Assembly (NCBI GenBank): GCA_028283955.1
Contig: JANQSP010000055.1
Coordinates: 1-60,207, forward strand
Length of the DNA: 60,207 nucleotides
Reading direction: 5' to 3'
DNA from: Bdellovibrionales bacterium
GTDB taxonomy: Bacteria; Bdellovibrionota; Bdellovibrionia; Bdellovibrionales; UBA1609
Of this stretch, positions 19,583 through 30,075 are shown one piece after another; position 1 is the stretch's first letter; every line of letters starts with the position of its first letter. Position numbers and translations under genes: made by a program. Under the pieces are notes generated by a model. The model ran no database searches, had not been told where the DNA came from, and saw nothing but the letters and a program-made list of their open reading frames with translations.

Positions 19583-20557
19583 TTAATCAAGAGTACGCTC
19601 TTTGATTCTTTGATAGATGACAGGCCAGTTTTTACGTTCGGATACATACCACTTGATGCTCTTATCTCTTTTAAACCAGGATATTTGTTTTTTTGCCAGT
19701 TGCATTGTTCTATTGGTTATATGCATTTTCATTTCTTCTTTGGTGATTTTATGCTGCAAATACAAGACGGCTTCTTTATACCCCACACTTTTCATAATAG
19801 GCCAATCTGCCAATCCTTTTTTTAAAAGACCCTGTACTTCTTCCAATAGCCCGCCTTCAATCATTTTGTCCGTCCTGAATTGAACATTTTTTAATAAAAC
19901 CTCCCGCGGAAGATGTAACCCTATTTTCAAATAGGGCCAGGGCAGCCTTTGCGCCTGAAAAGAGGAGCGAATAAGAGAAACCGGTTTTTCCTCAGAAAGA
20001 ACAAGGCAAGTCCCTCTAAAAATTCTATATTTGTCCTGGGGTGATATTTGTTTTGCGTATTTCGGATCCAAAAACTGAAGCATCTTATACAGATGAGCTA
20101 ATCCCTTCTCCTTATACATTTTTCTCACTTCCGTTTTTATCTCCGGCTTGATCGGTTTAACAGAATACATCCCCTTTTCCAGAGCCTGAATATAAAAACC
20201 ACTTCCTCCCACAGCCAGCACAGAACGTTGAGCCAATTCCCGCTCCAAAATAGCCAGAGCTTTTTTTCTGAATTCTCCGGCTGTACAGGTAAAAGGAGGC
20301 TCCCACTCATCAAAAAGAAAACAGGTATGTTTTTTGTTTTCCTCTACCGGTTTGGCTGAACCTACATCCAAACCTTTATACATCTGGATACTGTCACAAT
20401 TTAAAATAGAAGCGGAAAGTTTCTCAGCCAGATAAAAAGAAAGATCAGTCTTACCCACGGCCGTGGGTCCCAATAAAAAAATGACAGAATAACCCGAAGA
20501 ATCCCGCTTTGGAACCCCCACCAACGGCTCTTGTCCCAAGCTCTCTTTTTTATTCAT
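19583..20557 (-). CDS. miaA: tRNA dimethylallyltransferase
   Basis: LGPTAVGKTDLSFYLAEKLSASILNCDSIQMYKGLDVGSAKP. Confidence 0.96.
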   Translation of the reverse strand: MNKKESLGQEPLVGVPKRDSSGYSVIFLLGPTAVGKTDLSFYLAEKLSASILNCDSIQMYKGLDVGSAKPVEENKKHTCFLFDEWEPPFTCTAGEFRKKALAILERELAQRSVLAVGGSGFYIQALEKGMYSVKPIKPEIKTEVRKMYKEKGLAHLYKMLQFLDPKYAKQISPQDKYRIFRGTCLVLSEEKPVSLIRSSFQAQRLPWPYLKIGLHLPREVLLKNVQFRTDKMIEGGLLEEVQGLLKKGLADWPIMKSVGYKEAVLYLQHKITKEEMKMHITNRTMQLAKKQISWFKRDKSIKWYVSERKNWPVIYQRIKERTLD

Positions 20558-20572
20558 AACCCACTCAAAAAA

Positions 20573-22438
20573 TTAAACCCGCCGGCCGAAATCTTTTTCC
20601 AGACGGGAAAGGGGATATTCCACAAAAACAGGGCGGCCATGCGGGCAAAAACTGGAAAGTGGAAATTCATCCATTTGAATCAACAGTTCCTTCATTTCAT
20701 CTTTACTTAAAGCCTGTCCGGCCCGAATAGCGGAGTGACAGGCCATAGTGGCACATAAATCAGATACCTTGTTCTCAATGGCAAAACTGCCGCCCAATGA
20801 TTTCATTTCATCAGCCATTTGCACCAGGGCTTTTTGTAAAGCCACATCCTTTAAAATAGCCGGCGCAGAATGAATGACCAGCCCGTCCGGTCCGGAAAGC
20901 TCCACCTCAACTCCTATTTTCAAAAGCTCTTTTTGAACAGATAACAAGGGTTTCACCAAAGACTCATCCAGGTCCAAAACCAGAGGTATAAGACGGTTTT
21001 GCACTTCTCCCTTTCCTGTATTCCAGGATAGCATTAACCTTTCGTAAAGCACTCTTTCATGAGCGGCATGCTGATCAATAAACACAATCGCCTCACGAGT
21101 CTGAGCCAGAATGTAAGTTAAATGCGCCTGTGACAAAACATATAGAGACGACCAATAGCCCTGCTTTCCTTCCGGTTCTTTCTCTTCTTGGACTTCCCGG
21201 GAAAGTGAATCCTTAACAAGAGCAGGTTTCATGTCCATATTCTGTATAGTGGAAGCTAAAGACGAAGAAGTTTCATAAAAGTCCTGCGTTTTGTCAGAAG
21301 AAGGTGAAGCAGAGTAATCTTTTTGAAAACGGGACTTATCGGAATGACCATAAAAACCAGAGTCTTTCTTGTGAAAATGAGTTTTATCAAATCCAACATT
21401 TGGAAATTTCAGTTCTGTTTCCTGACTCTGCTGCATTGACCTTTTGTTATTAATCCAGGGGGCTTTTTCCAATACAGCACGAAGGCTATGATGAACGGCT
21501 TTAAATACGGGAGAGGAGTTTTTAAACCGCACTTTGGACTTTGACGGATGTACATTTACGTCCAAATCCTCCTGTCTGCAGGAAAGATGTAACACCACCA
21601 GGGGATATTCCCCATGCATCAATAATCCCCGATAAGCAGACATTACGGCTGAATGAATTGTGCTGTCCTCCACCCATCGCCCACTTATAAAAAACCACAT
21701 CTGACGACGGTGAGCGGCTGTTTCATTAGGCGCACACATTACAGCTTCCACCATTATATCGTTATATTTTGTTTTGGTATAAAAGGTGTTTTTAAAAGAT
21801 AACACTTCCTCTGCTCTTTTTTGCAAATTTTCCGCCGCCGGCCAATAAAACAATAACTTACCTTTATGCAGTACTCTAAACTCCACTTGAGGATGAGAAA
21901 GGGCCATAGCCTTAATAGTGTTTTTAATTAAATTAGTTTCCGAAGCTTCTGATTTTAAAAATTTTAATCGGGCTGGAGTATTTTGAAACAGATTTTTTAC
22001 TATAACAGTAGTGCCTTTTTCTGATGCTATACGCTCCACGGGCCTTTTTTTTCCAAACTCACTTCTTAAATGGGCAGCTTGATCCTGATTTTCCGTTTTT
22101 GACACCAAAGTAAAATCACTTACTTCAGAAATACTGGCCAGCGCCTCTCCACGAAACCCATAGCTGTTAATGGTCCAAATATCTTTTAAAGAGGATATCT
22201 TACTGGTGCTATGCGGGGATAAGGCCAGGTTTAGTTCAGAGTCTCTAATACCACACCCATTATCCTTCACCTGAACAAATCGACCACCTTCAGAAAAATG
22301 AATTTCAATTTTAGAAGCCCCGGCATCCATGCTGTTTTCAACAAGTTCCTTCACCATACTGGCAGGACGCTCAACCACTTCTCCCGCAGCTATTTGATTA
22401 ACCACCTCCTGTGGAAGCTGATGAATAGATTTTAACAT
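20573..22438 (-). CDS. mutL: DNA mismatch repair protein MutL
   Basis: IAAGEVVERPASMVKELVENSMDAGA...NGCGI...GFRGEAL...CPHGRP. Confidence 0.97.
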   Translation of the reverse strand: MLKSIHQLPQEVVNQIAAGEVVERPASMVKELVENSMDAGASKIEIHFSEGGRFVQVKDNGCGIRDSELNLALSPHSTSKISSLKDIWTINSYGFRGEALASISEVSDFTLVSKTENQDQAAHLRSEFGKKRPVERIASEKGTTVIVKNLFQNTPARLKFLKSEASETNLIKNTIKAMALSHPQVEFRVLHKGKLLFYWPAAENLQKRAEEVLSFKNTFYTKTKYNDIMVEAVMCAPNETAAHRRQMWFFISGRWVEDSTIHSAVMSAYRGLLMHGEYPLVVLHLSCRQEDLDVNVHPSKSKVRFKNSSPVFKAVHHSLRAVLEKAPWINNKRSMQQSQETELKFPNVGFDKTHFHKKDSGFYGHSDKSRFQKDYSASPSSDKTQDFYETSSSLASTIQNMDMKPALVKDSLSREVQEEKEPEGKQGYWSSLYVLSQAHLTYILAQTREAIVFIDQHAAHERVLYERLMLSWNTGKGEVQNRLIPLVLDLDESLVKPLLSVQKELLKIGVEVELSGPDGLVIHSAPAILKDVALQKALVQMADEMKSLGGSFAIENKVSDLCATMACHSAIRAGQALSKDEMKELLIQMDEFPLSSFCPHGRPVFVEYPLSRLEKDFGRRV

Positions 22439-22471
22439 TACTTACTCCCCCAACTCGTCTCAAATAAAAAA

Positions 22472-23416
22472 TTAAAAAGCAACTAACAAACCTCCAACCA
22501 AAACAGGAACCACTCCCTGCTCCGACAGGTCATAATACCCTTTCCCTTCCATTAAAAAAGAAAACCTGTCACTCATTTTCAAAGTTAAGGATGCGGACCC
22601 TGCCACACCCGCGCCCACTTCGGAAAGCGCCGGATCTGAAGGGGCAAGAGCACCTTTCAATTTAGCCATCACACCCGCACCTAACTGAAAAGAAAAGAAA
22701 GGAGCTTCAAATAAAGGCATCTTGAATAAAAAATCTCCCATAAGAACATAACCGTTTTTCAAAGTATCCCCTCCGATAACAGGTGGAGAAAAGGAAAACA
22801 TTAAATTTATATCAGTAATCACATTACTTATGGGAATACCCGCCCCACTGAGTTTTAAACCAAAAAACCAGGATGGAAAAAATGAAGATTTGGACTTATA
22901 AGTAAGCCAGGAATAGGATGCAGTCATACCAATAAATCTCATTTTTGAAAGAGGTGTATCACTAAAATCCAACCCTGCATCCGGTTCAGCATTAAATTGA
23001 AAATCTTTAACGTATTTTAGCTTTTTCTTCACCTGATCAAATGAGGGATTAATTTTAAACTGAGCACCCGATCTAACATAACGAGGCACTACATCTATTT
23101 CAGAAATATAGGCTTTTATTTTTTTTGGTTTACTAATATAAATACGATAAAAAGTGCCAAAACGGGTCTCAGGTCGATAAATTTTTTTGGAAATAGTGAC
23201 CATTGTTCCGGCCGGTATACTAGTTATCTGAATGGAATCAAAATTTGGTCTGGTATAAACAAAAGCATTTTTTTGAATGACATAAGCCTTTTGAAGATAA
23301 GAAGGAAGAACTTTTGATTTTTTTTCTTTTGCAGATCCTGAAAAAGAAAATATAAAAAACACAAAAAATACAGTCGAAAATAATTTCATTTTATATTTAC
23401 ACACCTGTTGAACCAA
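22472..23416 (-). CDS. Secreted protein with SH3-like segment and predicted outer-membrane beta-barrel C-terminus
   Basis: Signal peptide; 'AYVIQKNAFVYTRPNFDSIQITSIPAGTMVTIS' is SH3-like; alternating hydrophobic C-terminus. Confidence 0.55.
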   Translation of the reverse strand: MVQQVCKYKMKLFSTVFFVFFIFSFSGSAKEKKSKVLPSYLQKAYVIQKNAFVYTRPNFDSIQITSIPAGTMVTISKKIYRPETRFGTFYRIYISKPKKIKAYISEIDVVPRYVRSGAQFKINPSFDQVKKKLKYVKDFQFNAEPDAGLDFSDTPLSKMRFIGMTASYSWLTYKSKSSFFPSWFFGLKLSGAGIPISNVITDINLMFSFSPPVIGGDTLKNGYVLMGDFLFKMPLFEAPFFSFQLGAGVMAKLKGALAPSDPALSEVGAGVAGSASLTLKMSDRFSFLMEGKGYYDLSEQGVVPVLVGGLLVAF

Positions 23417-23873
23417 ATCCCTTTACTCCCCTCTCTGTAGCATTCAGATTATCCGCCCACTTCAATTGAGCTTGAAATACGGGACACAAAACCACTTGTG
23501 CCACTCTCTGTTGATCCTCAATGATTACGTCTTTATCTGAAAGATTAATAACTATAATTTTTAACTCTCCTCTATAATCAGAGTCAATGGTTCCGGGCGA
23601 ATTAGGTACGGATAAGCCTTTTTTTAAACTTAAGCCGCTACGAGGGCGCACTTGCAGTTCAAAGCCAGGTGGAATCTCAAAAATCAAGCCAGTGGGGATA
23701 GCATCCCTTTGTAAAGGACTCAATGTGACCGGCAACTCCAGTTGAGCCCGAATGTCAAAACCACTGGCCCACACACTTTGGTATGCAGGCAGCTCTCCCT
23801 TAAAATGAGACAGTTTTTTTACTTTTAAGGCAATTTTATTTTTATTATCCAGCATCGACACATTAAAGCACAT
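23397..23873 (-). CDS. dut: dUTP diphosphatase
   Basis: SGFDIRA, RPRSGLSLKKGL, NSPGTIDSDYRGELKII, Q-R-VAQVVLCP, and the C-terminal glycine-rich GVKGFGSTG. Confidence 0.95.
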   Translation of the reverse strand: MCFNVSMLDNKNKIALKVKKLSHFKGELPAYQSVWASGFDIRAQLELPVTLSPLQRDAIPTGLIFEIPPGFELQVRPRSGLSLKKGLSVPNSPGTIDSDYRGELKIIVINLSDKDVIIEDQQRVAQVVLCPVFQAQLKWADNLNATERGVKGFGSTGV

Positions 23874-24005
23874 TTATATTTAATGCTTAAGGGTAAAACA
23901 GTAATGACACAACTTCCTAAACATTCTTTTTATCTTTTATACTGAATATTTAGAACACAAAAACAAAGTCAAAAATAATTGCCTCCTCTTACATAAATGA
24001 GTTGT

Positions 24006-25289
24006 TTACTCTTTTTGCATTGTAGAGCCTGTTATTTCCAAAATTTCTTTAGCCGCCGGAAAATAATTATTTTCCCTTGCCGCCTTTCCATGCCAAAACA
24101 AAGCTCTCTCTTTATAAAGTGCTTTCTTCTCATCTGTATCACTTTCCTCATATTTCTTACGATAGAACTTTCCCAAGTCAAACTGAGCTAAAACATGCCC
24201 TTTGGAAGCAGCCATTACAAGATGGGATTCCGATTTGCTTAACGCATTTTCTTCATCACTTAATACTGTTTGTAGTAGCATGCCTGTAACGTAATTCGCA
24301 GGGACATTGCCTTTTTCAGCGGCTATCCGAATATTTTGAATACCTTCCTTAATATCACGTTGATTTCTTCTTTCTATCAAAGACAAGCCAAAATTAAGCA
24401 GGGCTTCAATATGCCCGGACTCAGACGCCAAATACCACCATAAGAATTTATTTAACTGTATGTCTCGTCCCAGCTCTTCCACATAGTACGCTAAATAAGG
24501 ACCCAAACCCCTATTGAGTAAGTTACCCAATATAAATTGGGCGTGTGGGTCTGACTGATTAGCCTTGGTAAATAAACTGTTTACAGCAGTAAACTGACAT
24601 GACTCTTCCTCTTTACAAACTTTTCCTGTTGCAATCAATTCATTAACCTTTGAAACAGGAGTAATCAAGCCAACATTATAAGAAGAAATAAACACAACAC
24701 CCGTTACCAGATCCTCTTCCTCTCTTAAAACAGGAGCCCCACTCATCCCATCAATCTCATAAAAATTTAACATGCCCGTATTAAAATAATCTCCTTTCTC
24801 AATCATCGCTCCTTTTAAGCGGGTAAGGTCAGGATAATCAGCCACATATCCGAAAGTGCGAATTTTCTCCTCTTCCTGAAAAAAGTCAGCTTCATCAAGT
24901 GTTAAAGAATATTCTGAAGAAAAATCATCCAGTTCCAAAACAGCTAAATCATTATACGGATCCAAATAAACAATATTACTCACAGCCACCTGTTGTTGAT
25001 TGAATGTAGAGATAAATAAAGTCTCATTAACAGGTTCACGAAAACAACAAACAGCATGAAAGTTGGTGACCAATCTATTGGAATTAATAAAAAAAGCGGT
25101 CCCGGTGGCGGAAGTGTGTTTATTAAAAATACTTGCTACGGAATAAGCAAGATGAGCTTCCTCTTTTTGATATTTATAAATCTCCTTACTCAAAACAGAA
25201 TGCAACTCACCTGACTCAACAGAAGAATAGGCAAAAAAGGCATGCGTAAATAATAAAAAAAAACTAAACGACAAAAAAATATTTTTCAT
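24006..25289 (-). CDS. Secreted trypsin-like serine protease fused to Sel1-like repeats
   Basis: Triad-like motifs NFHAV, NDLAVL and GMSGAPVL; C-terminal 'A..GH..Aq..LG..y' Sel1-like repeats; signal peptide. Confidence 0.75.
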   Translation of the reverse strand: MKNIFLSFSFFLLFTHAFFAYSSVESGELHSVLSKEIYKYQKEEAHLAYSVASIFNKHTSATGTAFFINSNRLVTNFHAVCCFREPVNETLFISTFNQQQVAVSNIVYLDPYNDLAVLELDDFSSEYSLTLDEADFFQEEEKIRTFGYVADYPDLTRLKGAMIEKGDYFNTGMLNFYEIDGMSGAPVLREEEDLVTGVVFISSYNVGLITPVSKVNELIATGKVCKEEESCQFTAVNSLFTKANQSDPHAQFILGNLLNRGLGPYLAYYVEELGRDIQLNKFLWWYLASESGHIEALLNFGLSLIERRNQRDIKEGIQNIRIAAEKGNVPANYVTGMLLQTVLSDEENALSKSESHLVMAASKGHVLAQFDLGKFYRKKYEESDTDEKKALYKERALFWHGKAARENNYFPAAKEILEITGSTMQKE

Positions 25290-25397
25290 ATCTTAACCAT
25301 ATATAATTTATAAGTGAGAATATAATACAAGAGACTGCATAAAGACAGTGTGCAGATTCAAAGTGTAAAACTTATAGTACTTTTCTGCCTTCCTGTC

Positions 25398-25988
25398 TTA
25401 ATTACTTTTAATCATTCCCTTTTCTTTTGGTGAGAAATTTTGAGGGAACTTCGTTTTTTCATTATAAATGGCATCTGTGAGATCAGTGGTGGTTAAATCT
25501 GTATCTAAATTTGCCCCAATAACCAGTGTTTCTTTCATATTTGTATTAGTTAGTATTGCTCCTTGTAGATTTGCGTAAGCCAGGTTGGCACCACTGAGGT
25601 CTGAGTTAGTGAGATCTTTTTTACTCCAATTTAATCCGATTAATTCTGCACAAATAAAAAATGTAGATACTAATTTCACATCTTTAAAATCATTACATCC
25701 TTTGGAATACTTTGAAGGTATATTATCCCAAGCCCAGTCCGTTGCATCTACTCCAGATGCTTTTACACAACTCAATTTACATTTTGTTCCTGAACTATAA
25801 ATGTATTTTTCATAATTATTTATGTTACAACCCTCTTTTTCAGGACAGGTTACAGTCATGGCTACTACAGGTTGTGTAGGTAATTGTTGGTTTGGTTTAG
25901 GAGATTGAGTGTTTGGGGAAGTGCAGCCGGATAGGCAAAAAATGACAGATACAAGAGTCCATTTTATATTAATTTTTGATATCTTCAT
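25398..25988 (-). CDS. Pentapeptide-repeat lipoprotein
   Basis: VIFCLSGCTS lipobox; 'LTNSDLSGANLAYANLQGAILTNTNMKETLVIGANL' A(D/N)LXX repeats. Confidence 0.8.
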   Translation of the reverse strand: MKISKINIKWTLVSVIFCLSGCTSPNTQSPKPNQQLPTQPVVAMTVTCPEKEGCNINNYEKYIYSSGTKCKLSCVKASGVDATDWAWDNIPSKYSKGCNDFKDVKLVSTFFICAELIGLNWSKKDLTNSDLSGANLAYANLQGAILTNTNMKETLVIGANLDTDLTTTDLTDAIYNEKTKFPQNFSPKEKGMIKSN

Positions 25989-26111
25989 AAGCTATGATTT
26001 TTTATATTTATTAATATAGTAAATGTTGTGTTGCCGTTAAACAAGTATTTATTAAATGGAATCAATCTAGAGAAAAAATGAGAATATTTTTACTTGGGTG
26101 ACATAGAGAGC

Positions 26112-26510
26112 TTAGTCTTCTTCTCTATTCCAATGAATTTCATAATCACCATAATCCACAAAGTTAGCGGATTCTTCCTCATAATCGGTTGACTCTTCGT
26201 CAGAGGCCAAGCCTCTATGTTTTGATAACTCCCCGTTTAAAGATGTATTCATTGCTGATTCTTCCTTTGATAAATCTTTAACAGCGTCAGTTAGAGAAGA
26301 TAGGTCTCTTTTAATTATCACTTTGTGCTTTTTATATACTTTTTCTATACGCGGCCCCGCCAAATCAAAATCACCACCCTCTATGTCGTCCGTTTCCACA
26401 ATCTCACCTTCATCAGTATCTCCTTTAATAAAAAGATCGTTACTGATTTCAATACTGAAAGTGTAGAATGAAAAAATAGAAAAAATAAAAAAACAGATTA
26501 AATTTTTCAT
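26112..26510 (-). CDS. Small acidic secreted protein, unknown function
   Basis: Signal peptide-like N-terminus; acidic C-terminus. Confidence 0.5.
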   Translation of the reverse strand: MKNLICFFIFSIFSFYTFSIEISNDLFIKGDTDEGEIVETDDIEGGDFDLAGPRIEKVYKKHKVIIKRDLSSLTDAVKDLSKEESAMNTSLNGELSKHRGLASDEESTDYEEESANFVDYGDYEIHWNREED

Positions 26511-26736
26511 AAGCCAAACTAAATTAAAAAAACCTAACCTCTGAGCCTCTACCCAACAGAGGAGCTTTACTTTGTATTAAAAGTATATCACTTATCAAGT
26601 AAAAAATGCGTTTTCTCTCGAAAAAAGAGCTTTGGTTCGGAAAAAACAGTTCACATTAGATAAAAGTACAATTACTGGACTTTGAACTGTCAAAAAAATA
26701 AACGATTAACAATATAGTAAACAGAAAAACTGTAAG

Positions 26737-28206
26737 TTAATGAGAAATATCCAAACCATTCGTTTGAATGTATCTATGATACTTTTCATCCACTGTCTCA
26801 TCATCACCCAATTGAGTCAAAGCGGGTCGGGCATACATATCCAAACGATCCTCCGGTATGGGTTGATTGATAAAAGCTTTACGACGATACAGTTGATCCG
26901 AGTCCAGTTCCTCCTGATGTATAGAGAGAAACGATAAAAAATCTGAAGTAGGGTTCGTTAGAAGTTCCACCAAAGCTATAAATGCACTATCCCGCACTTT
27001 TGTATCCTGTTCATCCCGAATTCTTTGTTCGTAAGTGACAAAGTCAGATTCAGGAATTCGTTTATTATCCCGGACAATTTCATAAAGTGCCTGGGCCGCT
27101 GAGCTAAAATAAATACTCAAGTCCTGTAAAGCCTCAACAGCTCTTATACGAAAGTAGAGGTTCATATCATACTTCATAGCCATTTTTTTTAATTCAGAAA
27201 TAACACTCTCATTTTGAGTCCTAAAACCCACACGCACCAAAGACCAAAGTATAGACTGAATCATAGTCTGACGAAAATCCAACAATTCTATCGACATTCC
27301 CTCTGAATTTTGTTGAACAAAACCGGAGAAAAAAGAAATTATTTTATTATCACAAACCCCCTTTACATCAGCCAAGATCCATATAATAGCATCTCTAACA
27401 TGCCAATCCCTATTGTCAGAAAAAAACAACTGAAGATGATTTAAGACCGCATCAGAACATATACGTTTATAATCAGGATCATGCGACAAAATAATTTTTT
27501 CTTTTAAAGCCCATTCCAACTGAGGTTCAACAGTCAAAGCAGTCATCGCACTTTCAAAATTACCATTTTGATTACACACCTTGAAAAAAAGATCCAATAT
27601 TTCCTCTCTCTCACGAATATCCTGCTCATTATCCTTAACTATATCTATAGTGGCTAAAACAACAGATTGTGTACATACATCCTGATCCAGATATTTTCTA
27701 AGAAGAAACAACCGAAATGTCACAGACACACTACCACTGACTAAAGACTCCTCCATACCAAATTCAGTTATAATGTCTGTAGATAACTGATCCAGAATTA
27801 AAGGGTTTAAAAATTTATTATACTCCGGTTGATTACTGATCACGCCAAATAAGATAGCCCCATAATTATAGTTACTCATATCATTGGCTCTCTTCATTTC
27901 AAGAAGAAATTGAAGCATCTGCATTTTAAACTGCGGGCTTTTCTGGCTATTCAACAAATTAACAATCCCTGTAACAAGATCCTGTTCACGTACTAACTGA
28001 TTAAAAATGTCTCTCTTCTCAGAATAAGCTTTTGTATTTGTAAATTGATTTATTAAAGAATCTCTATCGACCGGCTGGCCATTTCCACCCACAGCTGAAA
28101 TAGTGGTTCTATATGGTGTTACTCCTCCGGCATCATTATCCGCAGCATAAGCAGCACAACAGGTAAGAACAATAAATATAATAACCGGTTTCACAAAGCA
28201 AAACAT
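26737..28206 (-). CDS. Secreted HEAT-like helical repeat protein, unknown function
   Basis: Signal peptide from MFCFVKPVIIFIVLTCCAAYAA (start likely 28206, not 28254); helical repeats. Confidence 0.6.
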   Translation of the reverse strand: MFCFVKPVIIFIVLTCCAAYAADNDAGGVTPYRTTISAVGGNGQPVDRDSLINQFTNTKAYSEKRDIFNQLVREQDLVTGIVNLLNSQKSPQFKMQMLQFLLEMKRANDMSNYNYGAILFGVISNQPEYNKFLNPLILDQLSTDIITEFGMEESLVSGSVSVTFRLFLLRKYLDQDVCTQSVVLATIDIVKDNEQDIREREEILDLFFKVCNQNGNFESAMTALTVEPQLEWALKEKIILSHDPDYKRICSDAVLNHLQLFFSDNRDWHVRDAIIWILADVKGVCDNKIISFFSGFVQQNSEGMSIELLDFRQTMIQSILWSLVRVGFRTQNESVISELKKMAMKYDMNLYFRIRAVEALQDLSIYFSSAAQALYEIVRDNKRIPESDFVTYEQRIRDEQDTKVRDSAFIALVELLTNPTSDFLSFLSIHQEELDSDQLYRRKAFINQPIPEDRLDMYARPALTQLGDDETVDEKYHRYIQTNGLDISH

Positions 28207-28345
28207 AGCAGTACAGTACCCTTTACTGTCAATTTTTAAATTAAAAATTAACATATTTATTATATTTTAGGATTATGTTAATAATAACCTGTGTTTTACA
28301 AGTGACTGTGCAATTATTACAATTCATATATAGTATTTTATAGCT

Positions 28346-28582
28346 ATGCATAAAATAGAAAATAAAACAAAAAATAATGTGCCTGGCCCCTATTATGTGG
28401 ACCAGGAATGTATTGCCTGTGATGCTTGTGTCCTGGTGGCTGAAAAACACTTTAAAATAGACGAAGAGGAAAGTCTGGCCTATGTCTGCCAACAACCCCA
28501 AAATCAGGAAGAGAGAGACCTCTGCCAGGAAGCTATGGAAGCCTGTCCTGTAGAAGCCATTCACAACGACGGAGATAAATAA
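28346..28582 (+). CDS. Ferredoxin, single [4Fe-4S]-type
   Basis: CIACDAC...EACPVEAI. Confidence 0.88.
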   Translation: MHKIENKTKNNVPGPYYVDQECIACDACVLVAEKHFKIDEEESLAYVCQQPQNQEERDLCQEAMEACPVEAIHNDGDK

Positions 28583-28583
28583 T

Positions 28584-30059
28584 ATGCCTCTACTTATTTA
28601 CAACAGCTTAAGTCAAAAAAAAGAAGTTTTTAATCCCATAAATCCACCTCAGGTTAAAATGTACTGCTGTGGTCCCACCGTATATGACTTTTTACATATT
28701 GGTAACTTTAGAGGGGCCGTCTTTTTCAACTTTCTGAGACAATGGCTGGAATACAATGGGTACCAGGTTACCTATGCTTACAACTTCACTGATGTGGATG
28801 ATAAAATTCTCAATCGCGCCAAAAAAGAAAACAAACAAATGAAAGAAATAGCGGATAAATATATAGCTGAATTTAAGAAAGACTTTCAGGCTCTTAAGTT
28901 AAAAGAACACGAACACAATCCCCAGGCCACCCGGTTTATACCAAACATGATTGAAGTCATTGATACTCTGTTAAAAAAAGGAAAGGCCTATAAAGTAGGT
29001 AAAGATGTTTTCTATTCTGTAAAAAGCTTTTCCGATTATGGAAAACTCAGCAAGAAAAAAGCAGATGAACTGATAAGTGGCGCACGGGTGGATGTGGATG
29101 AAAGAAAACAAGACCCAAGAGATTTTGCCCTGTGGAAGTCCTGCACGGAGGAGGAACCGGGTTGGGATGCCCCTTGGGGACGGGGACGACCCGGCTGGCA
29201 CATCGAATGCACCAGTATGATTTTTTCCCTGTTGGGAAACAATATTGATATTCACGGAGGGGGAACAGATCTTATTTTTCCCCATCACGAAAATGAACTG
29301 GCTCAAGCGGAAGGAGCCAGACAAGGCCCCTTTGTCAAATACTGGGTCCACAATAATATGTTCACCTTTGGCGGGGAAAAAATGGCCAAGTCCACAGGTA
29401 ATGTCAGTATCATGAGGTCCTTCCTGGAAGAATACAACGGAGAAATTTTTAAGTTCCTGGTGCTCTCTTCACATTATCGCTCCATGACAGAGGTATCAGA
29501 AAAAAAAATCCTCCAATGCATTCAAGCTCTCTCCAGAGTTTACACTTTCTTAAAAACCGCCGACTTCTTAGTTAGGGCAGTTTCAGAGGAGACAGCAACT
29601 GATAAAGAAAAAACCCTGCCGGAAGTGCAGTCAGCGGAAAAACAAATAGAAGACAGTCTAAATGATGATCTGAATACGCCCACCACCCTCTCTATAATAT
29701 TTACACTTATTCGCCAATTTAATGAAAAGAGAAGTCACTCTGAATCCCAAACAAAAGAAATCATTTTATACGCCAAAAATATTAAGAGTATAATTATAAA
29801 GTACGGAAAAATAATGAGCCTCTTTCAGGAACCCCCTGTCTCATTTTTGAAACAACTGGATGATATTTTCCTTGGAAAAAATAATATCAGTAAAGAAGAA
29901 GTCAATAAGCTGGTGGAAGACAGAACCCGGGCCCGAAAAAGCAAAGACTTTAAAAAAGCGGATGAAATAAGAAGGAAGCTTATGGATATGAATATAGAAG
30001 TTCAGGACTCTCCCACTGGTACAACATGGGGAACAAAAAAAACAGACTTTTTACCTTAA
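28584..30059 (+). CDS. cysS: Cysteinyl-tRNA synthetase
   Basis: [46 protein letters not shown]. Confidence 0.97.
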   Translation: MPLLIYNSLSQKKEVFNPINPPQVKMYCCGPTVYDFLHIGNFRGAVFFNFLRQWLEYNGYQVTYAYNFTDVDDKILNRAKKENKQMKEIADKYIAEFKKDFQALKLKEHEHNPQATRFIPNMIEVIDTLLKKGKAYKVGKDVFYSVKSFSDYGKLSKKKADELISGARVDVDERKQDPRDFALWKSCTEEEPGWDAPWGRGRPGWHIECTSMIFSLLGNNIDIHGGGTDLIFPHHENELAQAEGARQGPFVKYWVHNNMFTFGGEKMAKSTGNVSIMRSFLEEYNGEIFKFLVLSSHYRSMTEVSEKKILQCIQALSRVYTFLKTADFLVRAVSEETATDKEKTLPEVQSAEKQIEDSLNDDLNTPTTLSIIFTLIRQFNEKRSHSESQTKEIILYAKNIKSIIIKYGKIMSLFQEPPVSFLKQLDDIFLGKNNISKEEVNKLVEDRTRARKSKDFKKADEIRRKLMDMNIEVQDSPTGTTWGTKKTDFLP

Positions 30060-30075
30060 CCTGAAAGACAACACA

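Noticed and set aside
26530-26570. Hairpin CCTCTG...CAGAGG as a structured RNA or terminator
   Set aside because: Only 6 bp with a long loop and no U-tract in a consistent position; not distinguishable from chance.
29036-29351. Minus-strand ORFs (126 and 68 aa) inside cysS
   Set aside because: Antisense to a clear cysS frame; low-complexity, no family signal.
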